Position numbers and translations under genes: made by a program. Positions 10,193 through 19,845 of a stretch of DNA of 64,000 bases are shown here, piece by piece (the first letter of the stretch is position 1; each line of letters begins with the position of its first letter). A model generated the notes under the pieces. It was not told where the DNA came from and searched no databases. It saw only the letters and a list, made by a program, of their open reading frames with translations. Origin of the DNA: Scheffersomyces stipitis CBS 6054 (Eukaryota > Ascomycota > Pichiomycetes > Serinales > Debaryomycetaceae); the NCBI RefSeq assembly GCF_000209165.1, contig NC_009042.1, positions 1,364,001 to 1,428,000 on the forward strand, in the 5' to 3' direction.

Positions 10193-10476
10193 ATATACAG
10201 TAGAGAATTTGTGCGCTGGGAATAGTAGACTCCATTTAGCGACAAATGTGAATACAGAGAACAATTATTCTAGGGAGACACTCTGCCTACACTGAGAGCT
10301 CGCTATTTAGCGTATCTACGCGTGCCCGTGGCGCACAACTCTTTAGTGGCACATTTCACGGTAGAGCCATAGCCAAAAATGGCGCGTTTGGGCCTCCAAA
10401 TCTACTTACCTCTACCAAGGCAGTTTAATTCATATTTTCAAGGTTCCCCTTCGCGGCGGAAACACCAATCTCCAAT

Positions 10477-10483
10477 TGACTCA
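10477..10483 (+). promoter_or_regulatory. Gcn4/Bas1-type site upstream of ADE3
   Basis: TGACTCA lies about 285 bp before the ADE3 ATG. In S. cerevisiae Bas1/Bas2 and Gcn4 act through TGACTC(A) at purine and one-carbon genes, which fits the target here. The match is exact; the function is inferred. Confidence 0.6.
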
Positions 10484-10550
10484 TAGCTCTGATGTCATCT
10501 CATCGCCGTCCGCTGCTCTCAAGCTAATAAATATTGATCTCATCTTATCG

Positions 10551-10556
10551 CACGTG
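10551..10556 (+). promoter_or_regulatory. E-box (Cbf1-type) upstream of ADE3
   Basis: GCACGTGAC, with the CACGTG core, lies about 212 bp before the ADE3 ATG and close to the TGACTCA site. Cbf1 or another bHLH protein is the likely reader, which would suit a gene linked to methionine and one-carbon metabolism. Confidence 0.5.
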
Positions 10557-10767
10557 ACCCCGTCAGTCGTAACGAAATCCGGCCCTAACAACGATACGAG
10601 TCAAAAATCAGAGGAAAATTAACTCGTTCCGCGTCAAAGAAAATCTCGATAGCTGCATACTTTGAAAAATGTGAAAAATCCAAACCTACATTAATTAGAC
10701 TCTTCTTCTTTTTCTTCTCCTTTCTTCTCCATCCTTTTCTTCTTTCTTCTCTATAATTGAAGTCAAT

Positions 10768-13608
10768 ATGGTCGCCCAATTGATCGACGGAAAGGCAATC
10801 GCTCTCCAGTTGCGTACTGGCATCCACGATGAAATCGCCCAGATCCAGCAGAAACACTCCGACTTCAAGCCCAACTTGACTATTATCCAGGTGGGTGACA
10901 GACAAGACTCCTCGACTTATGTCAGAATGAAGTTGAAGGCCGCTGAAGAGGCCAGCATCGACTGCCATATCATCAAGTTGGCAGCCGACATCTCCGAGTT
11001 TGAGCTTCTCAACGAAATCACCAGACTCAACAACAGTCTCGATGTTGATGGGATCTTGGTCCAGTTACCCTTGCCAGCCCATATCGACGAAACAAAGGTC
11101 ACCAACGCCGTTTTGGCCGACAAAGATGTCGACGGCTTTGGTCCCTTCAATGTAGGCGAATTGTCCAAGAAGGGAGGTCAGCCATTATTCTTGCCATGTA
11201 CTCCCAAGGGTATCATGGAATTGTTGGACGTCTCTGGTGTCACTGTAGAAGGAGCCAACGCTGTAGTCCTCGGCAGATCCGATATCGTCGGCAAGCCTAT
11301 TGCCAGATTGTTGACTAAGGCCAACGCTACCGTTACCACGTTGCACTCCAAGACTCCTCAAGCCCAGATCGAGTTGTTCTTGTCGCAAGCCGATATCGTA
11401 ATCGCTGCCATCGGCCAGCCCCAGTTCGTACAGGGCCTGTGGTTGAAGGAAGGTGCCGTTGTTATTGACGTCGGCACTAACTTTATTCCTGATGCCACTA
11501 AAAAGTCTGGCTCCAGAATGGTCGGTGACGTAGACTTCGAGTCCGCTTCCCAGAAAGCATCCTTGATCACTCCTGTTCCAGGCGGTGTTGGCCCAATGAC
11601 TGTTGCCACATTGTTGGAAAACGTCATTCTTGCTGCCAGACGTCACTATGCCAAAAACAACGAAACTCCCAAGTTCACTGAACCTTTGACGTTGCACTTG
11701 CAAAAGCCAGTTCCTTCGGATTTTGAGATCTCCAGAGCTCAACAGCCCAAGAAGATCACGCAGGTCGCTGACGAAGCCGGAATCTTAGAAAGCGAAGTTG
11801 AACCATTTGGTGCCTACAAAGCTAAGGTGTCTTTAGATATCTTGAAACGTTTGCACAACAAGGTCAACGGTAAATATGTCTTGGTCACTGGTATCACTCC
11901 TACACCTTTGGGTGAAGGTAAGTCTACCACCACTGTAGGTTTGGCTCAAGCTTTAGGTGCACATTTGAAGAAGAACGTCTTTGCTAACGTCAGACAGCCA
12001 TCTATGGGACCTACTTTTGGTATCAAGGGTGGAGCTGCTGGTGGAGGGTACTCCCAGGTGATTCCTATGGACGAATTCAACATGCACGTGACTGGAGATA
12101 TTCATGCTATCACCATGGCTAACAACTTGTTGGCAGCTGCTATTGACACGAGAATGTTCCATGAATCCACTCAGAAGGACGGACCCTTGTACAAGAGACT
12201 TGTTCCTGCTAAGAAGGGTGTGAGAAAGTTCACCAATTCCATGTTGAGAAGATTGAACAAATTGGGCATCGACAAGACCGATCCAGACTCGCTTACACCT
12301 GAAGAGGTTACCCGTTTCGCCAGATTGGATATTGATCCAGAAACTATCACCTGGAGAAGAGTTGTGGACTGTAACGACAGATTCTTAAGAGGAATTACTA
12401 TTGGTCAGGCTCCTACAGAGAAAGGTTTCACTAGAGAAACTGGTTTCGACATCACTGTTGCATCTGAGTGTATGGCTATTTTGGCCTTGTCTAACTCCTT
12501 GGAAGACATGCGTGAAAGATTGGGGAAGATGGTAATTGCTTCCAACAGAGCTGGTGAGCCAGTTACAGCTGAAGATATTGGATGTGCTGGTGCCCTTACT
12601 GCTTTGTTGAAGGATGCTATTAAGCCCAACATCATGCAAACCTTGGAAGGAACACCAGTGTTTGTTCATGCTGGTCCTTTTGCCAACATCTCCATTGGTG
12701 CCTCTTCTATTCTTGCTGACAAGATGGCGCTCAAGTTGGCTGGAACGTCCCCTGATTTGTCTGCTGAAGAAAGACAGCAGCAGGAAGGGTATGTTGTAAC
12801 AGAAGCTGGTTTTGACTTCACTATGGGTGGAGAAAGATTCATCAACATCAAGTGTCGTTCTTCCGGCTTGGTTCCTGACGTCATCGTCATTGTAGCCACT
12901 GTTCGTGCCTTGAAGGTTCACGGTGGTGGCCCAGAAGTCAAGGCTGGAGCACCTTTGGCTGCTGAGTACACCCAGGAAAACACTGAGTTGTTGAGAGCCG
13001 GTTGTTCCAATTTAGGCAAGCACATCAGCAACGCTCGTTCGTATGGTCTTCCTGTCGTTGTAGCAATTAACAAGATGTCTTCAGACTCAGAAGCTGAACA
13101 TGCCATCATCAGAGAAGAAGCCCTCAAGGCAGGCGCTGTTGATGCCATTGTTTCTAACCACTGGGAAGAAGGTGGTCAGGGAGCTGTAGATCTCGCCAAC
13201 GGTGTTATTTCTGCTGCCAACTTGCCTGAGAGAAACTTCAAGTTCCTCTACGACACCGAGCCTTCTGTGGAAGAAAAAATCGCCACCATTGCCAGGGAAA
13301 TGTACGGTGCTGGAGAAGTCGAGTTCCTGCCCGAAGCCCAAAAGAAGATTGACTTATACACCAAGCAGGGCTTCGGCAACTTACCAATCTGTATTGCCAA
13401 GACCCAGTACTCGTTATCGCACGATGCTGCACTCAAGGGTGTTCCTACTGGATTCACGTTCCCTATTCGTGACGTGAGAGCCTCTATCGGTGCCGGCTAC
13501 TTGTATGCCTTGGCTGCTGAAATCCAGACCATTCCAGGTTTGCCAACCCACTGTGGGTTCATGAATGTGGAAGTCAACGAAGACGGCGAGATTGACGGTT
13601 TGTTCTAA
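10768..13608 (+). CDS. ADE3: Cytosolic trifunctional C1-tetrahydrofolate synthase
   Basis: This enzyme interconverts methylene-, methenyl-, formyl-THF and formate, supplying one-carbon units for purines and methionine. The 946-residue product (same length as S. cerevisiae Ade3) has the methylene-THF dehydrogenase/cyclohydrolase domain at about 1-300, with the family landmarks YVRMKLKAAEE (catalytic Lys), GILVQLPLP and PVPGGVGPMTVATL. The 10-formyl-THF synthetase domain occupies about 330-946, with the ATP loop GITPTPLGEGKST starting near residue 375. There is no mitochondrial presequence before MVAQLIDGKAIA, so the cytosolic Ade3 rather than the mitochondrial Mis1 is meant. A strong pyrimidine-rich leader and very biased codons suggest high expression. 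Confidence 0.97.
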   Translation: MVAQLIDGKAIALQLRTGIHDEIAQIQQKHSDFKPNLTIIQVGDRQDSSTYVRMKLKAAEEASIDCHIIKLAADISEFELLNEITRLNNSLDVDGILVQLPLPAHIDETKVTNAVLADKDVDGFGPFNVGELSKKGGQPLFLPCTPKGIMELLDVSGVTVEGANAVVLGRSDIVGKPIARLLTKANATVTTLHSKTPQAQIELFLSQADIVIAAIGQPQFVQGLWLKEGAVVIDVGTNFIPDATKKSGSRMVGDVDFESASQKASLITPVPGGVGPMTVATLLENVILAARRHYAKNNETPKFTEPLTLHLQKPVPSDFEISRAQQPKKITQVADEAGILESEVEPFGAYKAKVSLDILKRLHNKVNGKYVLVTGITPTPLGEGKSTTTVGLAQALGAHLKKNVFANVRQPSMGPTFGIKGGAAGGGYSQVIPMDEFNMHVTGDIHAITMANNLLAAAIDTRMFHESTQKDGPLYKRLVPAKKGVRKFTNSMLRRLNKLGIDKTDPDSLTPEEVTRFARLDIDPETITWRRVVDCNDRFLRGITIGQAPTEKGFTRETGFDITVASECMAILALSNSLEDMRERLGKMVIASNRAGEPVTAEDIGCAGALTALLKDAIKPNIMQTLEGTPVFVHAGPFANISIGASSILADKMALKLAGTSPDLSAEERQQQEGYVVTEAGFDFTMGGERFINIKCRSSGLVPDVIVIVATVRALKVHGGGPEVKAGAPLAAEYTQENTELLRAGCSNLGKHISNARSYGLPVVVAINKMSSDSEAEHAIIREEALKAGAVDAIVSNHWEEGGQGAVDLANGVISAANLPERNFKFLYDTEPSVEEKIATIAREMYGAGEVEFLPEAQKKIDLYTKQGFGNLPICIAKTQYSLSHDAALKGVPTGFTFPIRDVRASIGAGYLYALAAEIQTIPGLPTHCGFMNVEVNEDGEIDGLF

Positions 13609-14681
13609 ACAAACTAAACTAAAGTTCAACACTTACGACTCACGATAAAAATTCATACACAATAATACATTTATTTCCCACTGCCCCATGGGGTTGTTTG
13701 CCATCATCGAATAGCTAGTGATAGCGATTAGTTGTCCTGGCTTGTTTATACTATATTTTGTCTGTACAGTAAATAAAGTTTCAACACGTTAGAAATTGTA
13801 ATTCCAGTATAGTGAAGAGCGATTATTTCGCAGCCATAGTCTGAATGAGAATATGATTTCGCAGCCAGTGAGAGGATGAGAACAATGGGTGAAAGTATTG
13901 AAGACAAAGATAAGTTCCATCAGAAGAGACATATTATCATCTGATCGTATATGTGATGACTATTACCTAAAGTTTGTATGTTCTGTAGTGTTCAATAGCT
14001 CAAAGGCTCTGTCTCTGGGCCCTTGCTATTTCGCACCCGGTCTCGCTAACTGTCTAGCCCAATTGCAAGGCAACTACCATGCAATTTACTATTGGCAATT
14101 ACACACAAATCGTTCCTAACTAAAGCTTATATTAGGTTATTCAAATTTCCCATCTTTGCAATCGCTTTCCCACTCTTCCTGATCTCTTGATAGCACCTCT
14201 GTAGCCCGTTCTCCCTCATCCCTTATCTTGCACCCGGTCCCCCGGCGTGCATACAGTACCGAAAAAACTTCGAGACATTTTACCAAAACCAAGATAACAA
14301 CCACAGAGAAATCTGCTTTCTTTCTGTTCCACGTCGTTCCTCTAGTCGCCCTGAATAGTCCAGTTTTGCATCTTACTCGCCTATTGCAACCTCAGCATTA
14401 CCACACACACACTGACACTACCCTCAATCCGTCAGTATCAACAAGCATCGATCCATACCCAGTCATTCTGTTCCGATCCAGTTTTGACTCATCTGCTCTT
14501 GTAGATTCATATTACACTCCATATCTTTGTCACACTGCTAGTACCGTTAATTGAGCTTCGACGTTGCTTCAGAAGTTTACTTACAGCAAATTTACAACAA
14601 TTCCAGCACTTTCCAACTTTTCTACGAATTGGCCATAGAAAGATCCCAGATCACTCCATATTCGTCTGATTCTACAAAACA
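13609..14681. other. Intergenic region ADE3-RDL2-like
   Basis: This 1.07-kb region contains a degenerate 31-nt tandem repeat (entered separately) and a pyrimidine-rich stretch of promoter character before the downstream gene. The open frames within it (13889-14119, 14228-14554, 14551-14742) are short and lack protein-like composition or homology that I recognise. Confidence 0.4.
13825..13886 (+). repeat. Two-copy degenerate 31-nt tandem repeat
   Basis: ATTTCGCAGCCA followed by a (G)AATGAGAA / GGATGAGAA-type segment occurs twice, starting at 13825 and 13856. The copies share the first 12 nt and diverge afterwards. Confidence 0.6.
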
Positions 14682-15248
14682 ATGTCTGCTTTCAGAATTG
14701 CCAGAACTTCGGTTCTTTCTGCCGCCAGAAGTGCCACGCTAAGAAACTTCTCTGCCGTGAGAATAAATGCTTCCTCACCATTGGTCCGTTCTGCTTTTGT
14801 CTACCGTGGAAATGCTATCACAGCTTCTCGCCAAACCAGAGCCTACTCGGTTTTGACAGAAACTCCCGTGGCCAAGTTGTACAACTATAAGGACGTAAAG
14901 GAAATTGCATCAAATCCTCAGAGCTACCCAGGTAGTGTCTTGGTTGATGTCAGAGAACCAGTTGAATTCAACGACGGTCACATCCCTGGAGCTCTCAACA
15001 TTCCGTTCAAGTCTTCTCCCGGAGCTTTGGACTTATCGGCTGAAGAATTCCGTGAAAACTTCGGCTTCGATAAGCCTTCTCCCGAAAAGGAACTTGTGTT
15101 CTACTGTCTTGGTGGTGTCAGATCCACAGCTGCTGAAGAATTGGCCAACACTTTCGGCTACACCAAAAGAGGCAACTACGTTGGTTCCTGGGAAGACTGG
15201 GTCGCAAACGAAAATGCTGCTGAGGCTGCCTTAAAGAAGAAGCAATAG
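14682..15248 (+). CDS. Mitochondrial single-domain rhodanese (thiosulfate sulfurtransferase, Rdl2/Aim42-like)
   Basis: Rhodaneses move a sulfane sulfur from thiosulfate to an acceptor through a cysteine persulfide. The 188-residue protein has an Arg/Ser-rich, acid-free N-terminus (about 1-58, several RS/AR pairs) typical of a mitochondrial presequence. One rhodanese domain follows (about 68-180) with VLVDVREPVEF, GHIPGALNIPF and the active-site loop CLGGVRS (catalytic Cys142). In S. cerevisiae the mitochondrial Rdl2 (Aim42) is the closest counterpart by architecture; Rdl1 is the alternative. The start ATG is the only one giving the presequence. I leave the symbol blank because Rdl1/Rdl2 orthology cannot be settled by eye. 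Confidence 0.85.
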   Translation: MSAFRIARTSVLSAARSATLRNFSAVRINASSPLVRSAFVYRGNAITASRQTRAYSVLTETPVAKLYNYKDVKEIASNPQSYPGSVLVDVREPVEFNDGHIPGALNIPFKSSPGALDLSAEEFRENFGFDKPSPEKELVFYCLGGVRSTAAEELANTFGYTKRGNYVGSWEDWVANENAAEAALKKKQ

Positions 15249-15585
15249 GTCTGTGCCAACCAGACACTCAGCCACCCACATTGTGAAACTTTTGCCGTTG
15301 TTTCTTGTAAAGATAGTCATCCAGATCGTCTCCCAGAGGTCCAATCCTGTTCATAGTATGTTATATATAGGTTTTTCTGTTCGATGATCTCGTCATCTGT
15401 TGTTGTTTATCTCATCATGTTTATCATCATGTTTAATCGTAATTCTTCTATTATCGTATGTGATACTAACTGTAATGGTAACTGTATGATGCTAACTACT
15501 TTAAGATTAAATCTAGTAATAGCACAAAAGCAATTCTGAAAATGATAAAAGAACTCTTCAATGCGTTTAATGCTAATGACCAAGT
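15249..15585. other. Convergent intergenic region RDL2-like / RRP36
   Basis: This 337-bp AT-rich region holds two converging 3' ends. GTGATACTAACTG near 15460 resembles a branch point but lacks any coding context, so it is not called an intron. Confidence 0.4.
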
Positions 15586-16485
15586 CTAGTGACGTGGCTG
15601 GTTGAACTCCAATTGCCTGAACTCCTTTCCCAATCTCTTCTTTCTCTTTCTCTCCATCACCTTCTCTCTCTGTGAAGCCTTCATGGAGTCGAATTTGGCC
15701 TTCTGGATCAACTTTCTCTTGTCGCTTCTCTTCAAAAAGTAAGGGTTGTTCTGCTGACCGTCTTTGAAGCCCTTTATCTGGTTTCGTTTGTGATCAGCCA
15801 AGATCTTCTCCTCTAAGTCTCTATTCTTCATGGTGTCCAATCTTGATTTCAAAGACTGCAACTGCAATTGTATTTCTTCTCTGTCTCTGTTTGAAAGCAT
15901 TTGTCCAGACTTCTTGTCCTTCAACATCGTCTCCATTGACTTCACCTCCAGCTGTCTGTACTCATCCAAAAAGGCATAATCTTTTCTGGTTTTCCTTAGA
16001 TCGGCCTTTCCGTATGCTGGATCAAACCGTATATCAGTGTACAATGTACTTTCCTTACTGGACTTTAACCCCGGAATCTCTCGTATGCGTGAAACAGGTT
16101 TCTTGGACGAAGTCTCAGCCGGTGCGTGTTTGCTTCTTTTCTTCTTTTCTCCATTTTTCTGAAATCTAGAAGTTTTTCCTCTGCTAGAGTTCTCCTGTGG
16201 AGGTGCATCGCTGTCTGAATCAGACTCTTCTTCTGAATCTTCTGAATCTTCTTCTGATTCCGATTCGGAATATTTGCGCTTTTTGGATTCTGTTTGTATA
16301 CTCTTCTTCTTCTTTTTCTTACCAAGAAGTTCATTTTGTGCAGAGTTAAGTGCTCCAAATGTCATGCTCTCTAAACTGTCGTCCTGCTCATCTCGTTTTG
16401 TAAGTATAGAATTGGTGAATTCGTCATCCGAAAAACCGTCGTCATTATACGAAGGTCTCATCGACTTTCTTTGTTTTCCTGTCAT
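15586..16485 (-). CDS. RRP36: rRNA processing protein Rrp36
   Basis: Rrp36 is a nucleolar SSU-processome component needed for early cleavages of pre-rRNA leading to 18S. The 299-residue protein has a Ser/Glu/Asp-rich N-terminal half with an acidic serine run. The conserved C-terminal Rrp36 domain starts around 140, with SRIREIPGLKSSK, DIRFDPAYGKAD and KDYAFLDEYR, and ends in the family hallmark ERKRKKRLGKEFRQLEF. Length matches the yeast protein (300). The ATG is clear. The upstream region contains an A/T-tract RRPE-like block and an E-box, in keeping with a ribosome-biogenesis gene. Confidence 0.94.
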   Translation of the reverse strand: MTGKQRKSMRPSYNDDGFSDDEFTNSILTKRDEQDDSLESMTFGALNSAQNELLGKKKKKKSIQTESKKRKYSESESEEDSEDSEEESDSDSDAPPQENSSRGKTSRFQKNGEKKKRSKHAPAETSSKKPVSRIREIPGLKSSKESTLYTDIRFDPAYGKADLRKTRKDYAFLDEYRQLEVKSMETMLKDKKSGQMLSNRDREEIQLQLQSLKSRLDTMKNRDLEEKILADHKRNQIKGFKDGQQNNPYFLKRSDKRKLIQKAKFDSMKASQREKVMERKRKKRLGKEFRQLEFNQPRH

Positions 16486-17658
16486 CCTTTCCCTATTAAT
16501 ATAAAGCTGCAGAAACAGAAAATTTCAGATGGAATAGAACGGTTGCAATTCATTTTCTACAAGAAGGTTTGAAATTTTTTGATTATGCAGATGGTCTTCC
16601 GTCACGTGCACGATCGCGTGACTTCTTCTTTTAATTAAAGCACATATATGTTCAAATAATTACTGTAGCGAAGGTACTCATAGATTAAGTTGTTTCAAAG
16701 CCTCCTTTAATAAGAGATTGCTGGAAGCAAGGCTTAAGTTCATCATTGAAAGTGAAATTGTTCTGGTTTATTTAGACTATACCGACGTGGATAAGTTTCT
16801 GAAAAATTTGCAAAGGCTACAGGAGAACCCAACAATTATGTGAACTACAGTGTGATAAAGACCTCAAAGTACGAAGCCAAAATTACATCTCTTTCTTGTT
16901 GAATTGTGGTCCCACTTGTTCAGCCACTAGAAATTAATCCAATTGAAGATTTATTCCCAATTATCACTCACTCCTGCTAAGCTTTTTCCAAGCCACAGAA
17001 ATCAGAAATACCTTCACCCTTAAACGAATGCAGGTTCCAACTTGGCTTGCTTAACTGGGAACGACAAGTCCTGCAAGAAAGTTGCATTTCGTATTTTTAT
17101 TTCGTTGTTGTAACCTAACTTGCCTCTCCAGCCGGTGGTATATTGTCTTGACAACTTCTTTCATGTTTCGACAATATTGCCCCTAGGCAAAATAGAAAAA
17201 CCTGAAGAATACAGCCAATCAAAAATTTTTTTGATCTATCCCGAGTTTTGAAAATAAAGTAATTAATCGAAGTTAATTTGGCATTTCATTCAATTCATTC
17301 TGGTTTGTGACAGATTTTTGTATTACTCGTTCCGCTCCGATTTCGGTAACTGCAGATGAAATAGATAAATCCTGATACGAGAGGTGACAAGGACTACAGC
17401 CGAACGACTTTGTGGAGGACTCACATGGGAAATCACTTATTGATGTGGCTTGAGATTTTCATTCTGGAACTTTTCAAATCTCAGCGAAGCACTAATGTGA
17501 AACTCGGTTCAAAAAATGTAACCAAGAGTCCCACTTTGGTTCACGTATTTGTTAATTACAACTTCAAATAAATGTATATGCACTAAATATAAGAATAGTG
17601 AGCAACTTGACTTAGGAGTTTGAAAAAGTTCAACATCATATATATATATATAAATAAA
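16486..17658. other. Intergenic region RRP36-FRE
   Basis: This 1.17-kb region lies between the RRP36 start and the 3' end of the FRE gene. Only the first 150 bp look like promoter. The rest is AT-rich sequence with no open frame of note, no tRNA and no obvious repeat. Confidence 0.4.
16571..16608 (-). promoter_or_regulatory. RRPE-like A/T tract and CACGTG box upstream of RRP36
   Basis: GAAATTTTTTG at 16571-16581 resembles the rRNA-processing element (RRPE), and CACGTG lies at 16603-16608, about 90-120 bp upstream of the RRP36 ATG. Both are common in yeast ribosome-biogenesis promoters. The sites are seen; their use is inferred. Confidence 0.5.
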
Positions 17659-19845
17659 TTAGGCCCATACTTGTAACTGTTCAAAGAATTCAATACGTTT
17701 CTTTTCCTTGTTGTCTAAGTTCTTGACAACTGAAGAACGAAGGTCGTCAAGCATAATTGGATGACCACATGCAACGAAAGCAACAGATCCAGTTGACTCT
17801 TTAATTTCTTCACCAACAAGCTCCTCCATTGTGGGTCTTCCCATCTTGAAATTGATATGGTCAAGCTCCTCATGAATTGTGTTGATGATATCTGTGGTAG
17901 AGCTAGCTTCATCTTCGTTCTCACTATTGCTTTCGACCTTGACACTGGTATGATCTTTCTTTTCTTCTGATTCTTTGTAGATTTTGTCTGAATTGTAGTT
18001 TTCAAAGTCCTTCTGCTTGAAGTCATCTAAGTGTCTTTGAGAATCAGGTTTAGTTATGAAAATTGTTGTTTGAATCTTGGAATTCTTCAATTGGCGTAGT
18101 TCATCATAGAACCAAAGTAGGGATTTGTATTCTCTAACAATCCAAAACAACTTAATGGTCTGCTTAGTGTTTTCTCTAGATCTGCTGGCAATGCTTACAG
18201 CTTCGGAGAAAATACCTGGAATACCATTTCCACCAGCAATGAATATAGCAGAGTCATATCTATATGCTGCGGTAGGTTCACCATATGGACCTTCAACAGC
18301 AACTCTAATTTGTGTAGTCTTCCCTGGGTGTGTAGCAAGGTATTGGTAAAGGCCGTGCGTGACACCTCCCTTGACTTTACAATAGAGAGTAATAGTGTCC
18401 TTCTGTTCATAAGACTCAGTGAATGTAAATGGATGGGACTGCCAGAAACAACTTGGTCTTAAGAAGTGAATAAAGGCGTGTCCGCCAGGGACAGATTTCC
18501 AATGTGCTGGTTTTGGAATATCAACCTTTAAAGTCTCGTCAGCCAACAAGGAAACCGTTGATCTTGGAAATCCGAAGACGATTAATCTTCCAATTCTGAC
18601 TGCTCTGTCAAAAACCCAAACGGCAGCGGCGGCGTAGAACCAGTGTATATAACCCAAATCAACAACATGTAACCAGCCTCCAGCAATCCAAAGTACAGCC
18701 AACACAATATGAGTGAGCAAGAAAAACTCGTACCAGGATCTTCTCAAATAAAGAAGACCTTGGAAGAGAATTATGCCACCACCCACAGTGGCAACAATAC
18801 CCATTATTAAGTACAAATCTTTGACATCTTCAGAATAGTATGATCCAAGATCGATAGTAAAGCCAACGGCGTGGATTAATACCAAAATGAAAGTTATTCT
18901 TGCCACCCATTTATGGTAGGTAATGAAGGTTGCAAAATTCCATCTGGTGACCCATTGCAAGAAGTTATTACGTCCAGCAAATAAAATCAACAAAGGGGTT
19001 AAATTTGTTGCAAGAATTCCGGTACGATCAGCAATATAACGCAGAATTGCAATCTTCCTCGATTCAAACAAGGGATCACCTTCGATATAGTAAATTCTTG
19101 TAGCGCTAAGAGCAATTGTAAGGATTACGAATCCACTAATTATCAATGTTTCGAGTCTCGAAGGAATCAAAATTTGGAAGAATTTCAAGAAAGTAAATTC
19201 ATGAGTTTTCCTGTTGTTGAAGGTAGCTGGCATTGTGATATGCTTTCTAACCAAGGTTGAAAATGGACCAGTTAATGACTTAAATAAGCCAGGAAATAAT
19301 ATCTTTGACCAGTTGCAAATGGCAGCAAGAACGAAAACAAGACACCAATATCCAAGTAAGCCAGATCCATAGTAGAGAGAAAAATCATAGTTGTCCAAGA
19401 ACACATCATATGCTCTCATATAAAGATCAGTGACATTATCTTGTAACTTAATTGGCACCTCGACTACTTCAGTGGCATTGAAACCTTCAATATCAGCTGG
19501 AGATTTGGCATTCTTGGTGTAGTTAACATAGGCTTGTTCCAATTGATCCATAGTGAGAGTGACATTAACTTCCAGGCATGCTTCAATGAGAACTTTATAA
19601 TTCTTGGTGGTATTTCTACCGGCATAACTGTAACATCCTGCAACACTACTCAATGCATAAGGGTTTGAACAATAACAAGTTGTTTGATCAATATCAGCAG
19701 AGCACCAAGTGGCAGTCGAAGAAAGTTGATAATTGCAGGCATACATCGCTTTCTTTGGAGCACCATACTTTTCATAAGGAGCTGCTGTTCCAGCAGCTAC
19801 AGATAACAAAGAACCAATAGTGAGGTAGAAGATACCCGACTTCAT
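17659..19845 (-). CDS. Ferric/cupric reductase, FRE family
   Basis: Fre proteins are plasma-membrane flavocytochromes that move electrons from cytosolic NADPH through FAD and two hemes to reduce extracellular Fe(III)/Cu(II). The 728-residue protein has a signal peptide (about 1-21, ending AAGTAAP). A cysteine-rich ectodomain follows (about 30-135). The ferric-reductase transmembrane core (about 230-420) contains the paired histidines in HKWVARITFILVLIHAVGF and LLTHIVLAVLWIAGGWLHV expected to bind two hemes. The FAD motif HPFTF lies near 471, with an NADPH domain ending in a GHPIMLDDLR segment and the family C-terminus FFEQLQVWA. It lies on the same strand as FTR1, 1.43 kb downstream of it. 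The FRE family is expanded in these yeasts, so no individual number is given. Confidence 0.93.
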   Translation of the reverse strand: MKSGIFYLTIGSLLSVAAGTAAPYEKYGAPKKAMYACNYQLSSTATWCSADIDQTTCYCSNPYALSSVAGCYSYAGRNTTKNYKVLIEACLEVNVTLTMDQLEQAYVNYTKNAKSPADIEGFNATEVVEVPIKLQDNVTDLYMRAYDVFLDNYDFSLYYGSGLLGYWCLVFVLAAICNWSKILFPGLFKSLTGPFSTLVRKHITMPATFNNRKTHEFTFLKFFQILIPSRLETLIISGFVILTIALSATRIYYIEGDPLFESRKIAILRYIADRTGILATNLTPLLILFAGRNNFLQWVTRWNFATFITYHKWVARITFILVLIHAVGFTIDLGSYYSEDVKDLYLIMGIVATVGGGIILFQGLLYLRRSWYEFFLLTHIVLAVLWIAGGWLHVVDLGYIHWFYAAAAVWVFDRAVRIGRLIVFGFPRSTVSLLADETLKVDIPKPAHWKSVPGGHAFIHFLRPSCFWQSHPFTFTESYEQKDTITLYCKVKGGVTHGLYQYLATHPGKTTQIRVAVEGPYGEPTAAYRYDSAIFIAGGNGIPGIFSEAVSIASRSRENTKQTIKLFWIVREYKSLLWFYDELRQLKNSKIQTTIFITKPDSQRHLDDFKQKDFENYNSDKIYKESEEKKDHTSVKVESNSENEDEASSTTDIINTIHEELDHINFKMGRPTMEELVGEEIKESTGSVAFVACGHPIMLDDLRSSVVKNLDNKEKKRIEFFEQLQVWA

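Larger units (their letters stand above)
10133..10767. other. Intergenic region MCT1-ADE3 (ADE3 promoter)
   Basis: This 635-bp region begins with the TAGTGAC repeats and contains a TGACTCA site, a CACGTG site and, directly before ADE3, a long pyrimidine tract (about 10700-10750). No gene is seen. Confidence 0.6.

Noticed and set aside
15455..15500. GTATGTGATACTAAC, resembling donor plus branch point, after the rhodanese gene
   Set aside because: Donor and branch point are adjacent with no flanking coding exon, so it cannot be an intron.
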